Of a stretch of DNA of 11,092 bases, positions 7,121-11,092 are shown in pieces (position 1 is the stretch's first letter; each line of letters opens with the position of its first letter). Location of the stretch: contig JADFYA010000082.1 in assembly GCA_015233285.1 (NCBI GenBank), positions 1-11,092 of the forward strand. The letters are read 5' to 3'. The stretch is from Deltaproteobacteria bacterium. GTDB lineage: Bacteria > Desulfobacterota > JADFXK01. Under the pieces are notes generated by a model, which saw only the letters and a program-made list of their open reading frames with translations, was not told where the DNA came from and made no database searches. A program made the translations under genes and the position numbers.

Positions 7121-7197
7121 GGGCAGCGCCCTGGGTAGGGGCGGCGACTATATGAAATACCATGTAATGGTCACATAAAACCGCCGGCGATTCAGCA
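7121..7197 (+). repeat. Internal direct repeat, copy 1
   Basis: A 77-base unit that begins inside the left arm hairpin and repeats at 7243-7318 with about eight differences. It can fold: GGCGG (7140-7144) pairs with CCGCC (7181-7185) and, inside, ACCAT (7159-7163) pairs with ATGGT (7167-7171). Confidence 0.75.
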
Positions 7198-7242
7198 GTT
7201 CACCCCTGGTTATTTATCCCTGCCGCTAATTCAACAGCATTG

Positions 7243-7318
7243 GGGCAGCGCCATGGGTATGGGCGGCGACTATATAAAAACCATATAATGGTCACATAAA
7301 ACCGTCGGCAATTCAGCA
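7243..7318 (+). repeat. Internal direct repeat, copy 2
   Basis: The second, 76-base copy. The hairpin is kept: ACCAT (7280-7284) pairs with ATGGT (7288-7292), and the outer stem GGCGG (7262-7266) faces CCGTC (7302-7306), where the single change still allows a G-U pair. The arm hairpin CCCAGGGC is not preserved in this copy, so only part of the arm was duplicated. Confidence 0.75.
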
Positions 7319-7547
7319 CCCCAGCCGTAGCCGGATATCCCATTCAAAGGAGATGACTTTGGGGGCCGGCCGACCATCTGACCATCCTGATAACACGTAA
7401 CCTGCCGTATTTCCCAGGGCGTTGCCCTGGGCTAACCTAGAGCGCCCCGTTGGGGCTTATTCGGAATGGGCTATTTTAAAAAAGTTAGCACGATTGTTCG
7501 TCGCTTAAGCCAATGACATTGGGTTAACGGTTACTTTTAAAGGCGAT

Positions 7548-7580
7548 ACACAACGAGCAACGAGTAACCAAACAAGCAAC
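7548..7580 (-). repeat. Heptamer array 4 (reverse orientation)
   Basis: Units ACACAAC, GAGCAAC, GAGTAAC, a five-base irregular step CAAAC, then AAGCAAC. On the minus strand they read GTTGCTT, GTTACTC, GTTGCTC and GTTGTGT. It lies 71 bases to the right of the inverted-repeat element and about 70 bases before the response regulator start. Confidence 0.7.
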
Positions 7581-7653
7581 GAGATAGAGACCAAACGGCT
7601 GGAAACAAATTCAGCCGGTTTAACACGGATCTTAAGAAAGTGAAGGTAAGACC

Positions 7654-8061
7654 ATGTCTTCTTATAAACCCAAAGTCCTCGTGGTTGATGATGAGGCGCG
7701 TTTTCGGGAGACCCTGATCAAACTCCTTAACACCAAAACGATTGAGGCCACCGGCGCTGAAAGCGGCATGCAGGCTCTCGAGAAGATACAAGAAAACACT
7801 TACGACGTGATTCTGCTCGATGTCCGAATGCCCGGGATGACCGGGATTGAAGCCCTGGCCAAGATCAAAAAGATTGATCCTCTGCTCGAAGTCATTATCC
7901 TCACCGGCCATGCCTCGGTGGACACGGCCATAGAGATTATGAAACACGGCGGGTGCGAGTATTTATTAAAGCCCTGTCCAGTGGATGAATTGACGGCCAG
8001 AATCGATGCAGCCTATGAACGCAAGGTTACCCGGACAAAAGTAAAGGCCAAGACGCCATAG
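7654..8061 (+). CDS. Single-domain response regulator (CheY-like)
   Basis: A 135-residue receiver domain with almost nothing else. The acidic pair and following Glu are VVDDE (Asp12-Asp13-Glu14), the phosphoryl-acceptor is Asp56 in LLDVRMPGMTG, the switch Thr84 is in ILTGHAS, and Lys106 is in LLKPCP; all conserved positions are present. The tail (about 120-135: YERKVTRTKVKAKTP) is basic and short, with no DNA-binding or output domain. It would therefore act through protein contact or as a phosphorelay intermediate, with a histidine kinase encoded elsewhere. The receiver resembles those of NtrC-like regulators (LDVRMPGMTGIEAL). The ATG has GAAGG (7642-7646) seven bases upstream. The glutamine amidotransferase gene follows after 53 bases on the same strand and may be co-transcribed. 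Confidence 0.93.
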   Translation: MSSYKPKVLVVDDEARFRETLIKLLNTKTIEATGAESGMQALEKIQENTYDVILLDVRMPGMTGIEALAKIKKIDPLLEVIILTGHASVDTAIEIMKHGGCEYLLKPCPVDELTARIDAAYERKVTRTKVKAKTP

Positions 8062-8114
8062 ATAGGGATGCGTGCCGCGACCGGACCATTTTACTTATTT
8101 ACTCAGGCCCCACT

Positions 8115-8792
8115 TTGATCATTCTGATTCAAAACGACCCCGAGGTCCCGCCGGGATTGCTGCTTGAGGCCCTCCGCCAGACATCTACCCCCCACCGGGT
8201 GCTCCGCCCTGACCAAGGCGAACCGCTTGAAGGTCTGGCCGAGGCGGTTGCGGTGATTGTTTTAGGGGGAAAAATGGGCGTGGACGATATTACTGAATTC
8301 CCCTTCCTGGTTCAGGTCAAGGAATTCATCCGAGCCACCCTGGCCGGCGGCATCCCTTTCCTGGGCATATGTCTGGGGGGGCAGCTTTTGGCTCAGGTTA
8401 CCGGAGGCCGGGTGACTAGCCGGGCCAACGAAGAACTGGGGTGTCATCCTATTTCTGTGACCAGCCAGGGGCAGGCTGATCCGATCTTCGCCTCTTTGCC
8501 CCACCAATTCATCACCTTTCAATGGCACCATGACTCCTTTGTTCCTCCAGCCGGAGCAACCCTGCTGGCCTCCTCAGACCGGTGCCATCATCAGGCCTTC
8601 CGCTTCGGCAACCTGGCCTATGGTTTCCAGTTCCACCCGGAAGTAACCTCGTCCATTGTAGCTCTTTGGAGTGCCGACACCCCGCAGTCACAAGACATAA
8701 AGGCCGACTTCCAGGAAAAAGAAGCTGCCTACCGCCGGATTTCTCTTACGGTTCTAACCAATTTCTTGAACATAGCCAAATCCGCCCGCTAA
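8115..8792 (+). CDS. Class I glutamine amidotransferase (GuaA-N-like)
   Basis: A 225-residue stand-alone amidotransferase domain, expected to release ammonia from glutamine or to act on a related gamma-glutamyl substrate. The catalytic triad is visible: nucleophile Cys86 in LGICLGGQLLA, and His174 and Glu176 in FQFHPEVT. The N-terminal IILIQNDPEVPPG and the oxyanion-strand VLGGKMGVDD are typical of the GMP-synthase-like (COG0518) group. There is no synthetase domain, so the ammonia acceptor is unknown; it might instead be a gamma-glutamyl hydrolase-type enzyme. The start is a TTG (8115-8117) with no clear ribosome binding site. I see no in-frame ATG or GTG upstream that would fit the family better. 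The gene ends 28 bases before the convergent nucleotidyltransferase gene. Confidence 0.9.
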   Translation: MIILIQNDPEVPPGLLLEALRQTSTPHRVLRPDQGEPLEGLAEAVAVIVLGGKMGVDDITEFPFLVQVKEFIRATLAGGIPFLGICLGGQLLAQVTGGRVTSRANEELGCHPISVTSQGQADPIFASLPHQFITFQWHHDSFVPPAGATLLASSDRCHHQAFRFGNLAYGFQFHPEVTSSIVALWSADTPQSQDIKADFQEKEAAYRRISLTVLTNFLNIAKSAR

Positions 8793-8820
8793 GCCAAAAG
8801 ATCGTCCGGCCCGGCTCAAG

Positions 8821-9441
8821 TCATTCCAGTAATTCGGTCAAACGGTTGTAATCATCCTCCGTGTCCAGGTCGGCCGGATCCAGCCAACCGGTGACGTCAA
8901 CTTTGATGGCTTGGTGGAAGAACCGGTTGACCACGATCCGGCCACCCACGTCGCCTGTTAGGACCTCCAGATGGGGAAACATCGGCCGCCCAAAAATAAC
9001 CGGAGTCACCCTCGCCCCCGCGGCCAGGGGCAGGCATAATGGGGCGTCCGAACTCAAAAAGGCGAAGATCAATCGATTGATCGCCTCCGGATGGATCACG
9101 GGCTGATCTCCAAGTAGAACCATGACGCCGGCCGTCTCTTCCGGCAATTGCCTGAGCCCGGCCTGAAGCGAAGAACTCATGCCCCGGTCAAACTCAGGGT
9201 TGATGACCAGCTTTAACCTGGTCGACCCGGACAGAGGGAAGAGGTCATGTGCCACTTCTTCCGCCCGATATCCCAAAACCACCAGCACCTGATCCAGATC
9301 CGAGGCCAGGGCCGTAGACACGATCCGGTAAAGGATGCTTTGGCCGCCTATCCTGACCAGTTGTTTCGGCCGACCCAGGCGAGTGGACCGACCCGCAGCC
9401 AGGACCAGGCCGACGACCGGACGGCTAGATGAAGTAGGCAT
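8821..9441 (-). CDS. MocA-type molybdenum cofactor nucleotidyltransferase family protein
   Basis: A 206-residue GT-A-like nucleotidyltransferase. The signature loop GLVLAAGRSTRLGRPKQL (residues 11-28) binds the nucleotide, and LLGDQP (109-114) holds the metal-binding Asp112. Further family features are NPEFDRGMSSSLQAGL (81-96) and GRPMFPHLEVLTGDVGGR. MocA enzymes transfer CMP to the molybdenum cofactor, and close relatives use GTP or act in xanthine dehydrogenase maturation, so the exact nucleotide is not certain. The segment RVTPVIFGR replaces the more usual GHPVLFGR. The ATG at 9439-9441 is supported by AAGGA (9448-9452) six bases upstream. A longer frame reaching 9534 is possible but its extra residues do not resemble the family. 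No molybdoenzyme gene is visible nearby. Confidence 0.88.
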   Translation of the reverse strand: MPTSSSRPVVGLVLAAGRSTRLGRPKQLVRIGGQSILYRIVSTALASDLDQVLVVLGYRAEEVAHDLFPLSGSTRLKLVINPEFDRGMSSSLQAGLRQLPEETAGVMVLLGDQPVIHPEAINRLIFAFLSSDAPLCLPLAAGARVTPVIFGRPMFPHLEVLTGDVGGRIVVNRFFHQAIKVDVTGWLDPADLDTEDDYNRLTELLE

Positions 9442-9460
9442 ATGTTTTCCTTTCGGCAGC

Positions 9461-9474
9461 CCGCAACACGCAAC
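9461..9474 (-). repeat. Two heptamer units (site 5)
   Basis: CCGCAAC and ACGCAAC, which on the minus strand read GTTGCGT and GTTGCGG, identical to units of array 3. They lie about 20 bases upstream of the nucleotidyltransferase start, just behind its ribosome binding site. Two units could be chance; identity with array 3 makes a relationship more likely. Confidence 0.5.
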
Positions 9475-9504
9475 CACGTCTCCGTTGGGCTGGTTCATCA
9501 ATAA

Positions 9505-9519
9505 ATACATCAAATGTAT
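9505..9519. promoter_or_regulatory. Palindrome ATACAT-CAA-ATGTAT, possible operator
   Basis: A perfect inverted repeat with 6-base halves and a 3-base centre in the 220-base gap between two divergent genes. The size fits a dimeric repressor site, but it is AT-rich and could be chance. Confidence 0.35.
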
Positions 9520-9538
9520 AATTCCAAAAAGCAAAATC

Positions 9539-9566
9539 TTGTATTTCTATCAAAGATGCTTATAAT
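9539..9566 (+). promoter_or_regulatory. Promoter with perfect TATAAT upstream of the DUF4337 gene
   Basis: TATAAT (9561-9566) preceded at 16 bases by TTGTAT (9539-9544, 3/6). The expected start of transcription is about 9573, inside the hairpin described next, giving a leader of about 90 bases. Confidence 0.5.
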
Positions 9567-9600
9567 CTCGGCCAGGGATCGGCCCGGATGATCGGCCGAG
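9567..9600 (+). repeat. Leader or start-site hairpin
   Basis: CTCGGCC (9567-9573) pairs with GGCCGAG (9594-9600), and GATC/GATC and GGCC-containing segments inside allow further pairing. It overlaps the predicted transcription start of the DUF4337 gene. It might be an operator rather than an RNA structure. Confidence 0.4.
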
Positions 9601-9661
9601 GTAAATTCGCTTCGGTTACGAATTCAACGCATGGCTAAAATTGCTTATCAAAGGAGGAGTT

Positions 9662-10192
9662 ATGGCAGAACAACCAAAAGAAAGTTGGCTGCAATGGGTC
9701 GCGCTGACTACCACTATCTTGGCCGTGGCCGCGGCCATCTCATCTCTTAAGGCATCGAGTTACTCAACCCGGATACAGATATCCACGACCCGAGAGTCAA
9801 ATCAGTGGGCGTATTACCAGGCCAAGAGCATTAAGGAACATAGTTTCAGGCAAAACAGGATCATATTATCTGCACTGGAATTGCTTGAAAACAAAAGCCC
9901 GGCGGCCCAAAACTTCTTACTTGACAACATAAAGAAATACGACGGCGAGATTGCCCGTTATGAGAAGGAAAAGGAAGATATCAAGATTAAGGCTGAGGCT
10001 CACGCCAAGGAACAAGATGTGTTGAAGAGGCACAACGGTAGTTATGGCCTGGCTGTGATGCTGTTGCAGATCGCCATCATGCTCAGCGCCGTTGGGGCCT
10101 TGATTAAAAAGAAAGTCCTCTGGTATGGGGGTATGGCCCTCGGGGCTTGGGGATTGATTTACATGGGCAATGGATTCTTCCTTTGGTTTTGA
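9662..10192 (+). CDS. DUF4337-family membrane protein
   Basis: A 176-residue protein with one N-terminal membrane helix (about residues 9-29), a long charged, helical middle part (about 30-125) and two C-terminal helices (about 128-147 and 152-174). ESWLQWVALTTTILAVAAAI, then ESNQWAYYQAKSIKEH, match the DUF4337 family pattern as I know it. The middle part (DNIKKYDGEIARYEKEKEDI, then KIKAEAHAKEQDVL) looks like a coiled coil and may be periplasmic or cytoplasmic. Function is unknown. The ATG at 9662 has an almost ideal AAGGAGGAG ribosome site at 9651-9659, and a promoter with a perfect TATAAT lies upstream, so strong expression is likely. The gene stands alone. An in-frame TTG at 9641 is less plausible because it would place the ribosome site inside the coding region. 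Confidence 0.9.
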   Translation: MAEQPKESWLQWVALTTTILAVAAAISSLKASSYSTRIQISTTRESNQWAYYQAKSIKEHSFRQNRIILSALELLENKSPAAQNFLLDNIKKYDGEIARYEKEKEDIKIKAEAHAKEQDVLKRHNGSYGLAVMLLQIAIMLSAVGALIKKKVLWYGGMALGAWGLIYMGNGFFLWF

Positions 10193-10573
10193 TCTGTTAA
10201 CCATTTTCCCCCCTACCTTCGGCCGTTTTAGGGCGCAGGCAAGCCGCTGTCTGCGTCGGCCGCCATGGGGTTTAATCCTACCGCCTCAGGTTTTTACCCA
10301 TCAGAATAGTTCCCTCACCTATGGATTTATCCGTTCAAAAAAGTCATAATGCTTGAGACGACAGGTCAGGAGACCGAATCTCTGATCTATCTTCCTTAAA
10401 GTACTGCAGAAAAACGTGGGAATGAAAGAGCGCCTTATCCTGGGTCGCCCTCCTTCACGAAGGGACCATTGGTCTTGCCACAGGATCAATCGGTCCTAAT
10501 CTGAATAAAATTTGGCAATAAGACGAAAAACACCAAGGACGGCGGGCAACCGGACTGTGGAAGGAGCAAAATT
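10193..10573. other. Intergenic stretch before the response regulator-PAS gene
   Basis: About 380 bases with no convincing ORF. An interrupted inverted structure lies at 10220-10262: CGGCCG at both ends and CGCAG (10234-10238) with CTGCG (10251-10255) inside. It has no T-tract, so it is at best a non-canonical terminator of the DUF4337 gene. A small stem CCTTC-AC-GAAGG lies at about 10452-10463. I see no good promoter for the next gene. Confidence 0.4.
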
Positions 10574-11092
10574 ATGGCCAAGGTTATGATCGTTGACGAC
10601 GAATATTTTGTCACCTTACAACTTTCCAAATTTATATCCAAGTTCGGTTACGATGTCGTTGCTTCGGTCATGTCGGGAGAAGAGTCGATCGACCTGGCCA
10701 GGCAAGTTAGACCTGATCTGATCTTTATGGATATCCTCATGCCTGGCAAATACGACGGCATCGCTGCCGCTGAAATTATCAAACGCGAGATGGATATCCC
10801 TGTGGTCTTTGTCTCCGGCTATTCTGACGATGATCTGTTGCAGCGGGCCAAGCAGGTGGAACCATTAGGTTACATTCTCAAACCCTTTGCGGAAGCCGAA
10901 GTCAAGGCAATCCTCGAATTGGCTCTGTACAGAAGTGAGATGGAACAGCGACTGAAGGAAAGAGAGAAAAGCATTGAAGAGCGGGCCGATCTTTTGCCCA
11001 ACATTATTTGTGAATTAAATGCCGACCTGAAGGTCACTTACCTTAACCGAACAGGATTTGAGACTCTGGGGTATTCTTCGGCTGATTTTAAC
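10574..11092 (+). CDS. Response regulator-PAS protein, probable hybrid sensor kinase or effector (partial)
   Basis: The window edge cuts this frame after 173 codons. Residues 1-118 form a receiver domain: Asp8-Asp9-Glu10 in IVDDE, phospho-acceptor Asp53 in FMDILMPG, switch Ser81 in FVSGYSD, and Lys103 in ILKPF. The form MDILMPGKYDGI with VVASVMSGEESI resembles the receivers of PAS-histidine kinases common in deltaproteobacteria and methanogens. A charged helix (about 115-138: YRSEMEQRLKEREKSIEERA) leads into a PAS domain beginning DLLPNIICELNADLKVTYLN and continuing GFETLGYSSADF. Such an order usually continues into more PAS domains and a HisKA/HATPase kinase or a GGDEF domain, but that part is not visible. 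The ATG has AAGGAG (10561-10566) seven bases upstream. Confidence 0.93.
   Translation, partial: MAKVMIVDDEYFVTLQLSKFISKFGYDVVASVMSGEESIDLARQVRPDLIFMDILMPGKYDGIAAAEIIKREMDIPVVFVSGYSDDDLLQRAKQVEPLGYILKPFAEAEVKAILELALYRSEMEQRLKEREKSIEERADLLPNIICELNADLKVTYLNRTGFETLGYSSADFN

Larger units (their letters stand above)
7072..7476. mobile_element. MITE/REP-like non-coding element with 64-bp inverted ends
   Basis: The left arm (7072-7135) and the right arm (7413-7476) are reverse complements at 59 of 64 positions; the inner 55 bases match at 52. Each arm holds two hairpins. In the left arm these are GCCCC-AAC-GGGGC (7092-7104) and CCCAGGGC-AGC-GCCCTGGG (7117-7135), joined by GCTCTAGGTTAG. The 277-base centre has no plausible ORF and contains a 76-77 bp direct repeat. 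There is no transposase, so it would depend on an enzyme encoded elsewhere. The hairpin pairs recall REP/BIME elements handled by RAYT (IS200/IS605-like) transposases, but that link is an inference. No clear target-site duplication is visible next to either end. The paired hairpins could also end transcription from both sides. Confidence 0.75.

Noticed and set aside
7072..7476. Possible complete insertion sequence
   Set aside because: No transposase frame lies between the inverted arms and no clear target duplication is visible; a non-autonomous element fits better.
10475..10502. Promoter TTGCCA-N16-TAATCT before the last gene
   Set aside because: Only 3 of 6 consensus bases in the -10 element; not distinguishable from chance.

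Overview
The window looks like chromosomal DNA of a Gram-negative bacterium, most likely a deltaproteobacterium in the broad sense (Desulfobacterota-like). The reasons are a DnaA with a MEDIHFL-type Walker B, a DUF3187 outer-membrane barrel with a signal peptide, a PP-loop/NFACT-R fusion, a zinc-finger-less DnaJ homologue, two response regulators and the general codon style. The lineage is an inference from protein flavour, not a search result. No phage, plasmid, CRISPR, rRNA or tRNA signature was seen.

Left part (1-1931): the N-terminal half of dnaA runs leftward off the window. Upstream of it are about 1.2 kb without a convincing gene. This interval holds a tight cluster of DnaA-box-like 9-mers (1403-1460) followed by AT-rich DNA, so it is the best candidate for the chromosomal origin. 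Middle part (1932-5092): a leftward DUF3187 outer-membrane protein gene, a rightward family-2 glycosyltransferase, and a leftward PP-loop ATPase fused to an NFACT-R-like domain. The last two converge and overlap by 20 bp. A good sigma70-type promoter precedes the PP-loop gene.

Central accessory-looking part (5093-7653): a 134-aa protein of unknown function and a CbpA-like J-domain co-chaperone. The spacers contain short arrays of a degenerate 7-bp unit with a GTTGC core. Downstream of the chaperone lies a non-coding element of about 405 bp with 64-bp inverted ends (59/64 identical), each end folding into two hairpins, with two internal 76-77 bp direct repeats. It resembles a MITE or REP-type composite element and is itself bracketed by two oppositely oriented heptamer arrays.

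Right part (7654-11092): a single-domain response regulator, a class I glutamine amidotransferase, a leftward MocA-type nucleotidyltransferase, a DUF4337 membrane protein behind a strong-looking promoter and a leader hairpin, and the start of a response regulator-PAS protein that runs off the window. The genes do not form one obvious pathway; they look like independent housekeeping and regulatory units with repeat-rich spacers. The most unusual material is the repeat content (the inverted-repeat element and the dispersed heptamer arrays), then the candidate origin and the two poorly characterised proteins (PP-loop/NFACT-R and the 134-aa protein).
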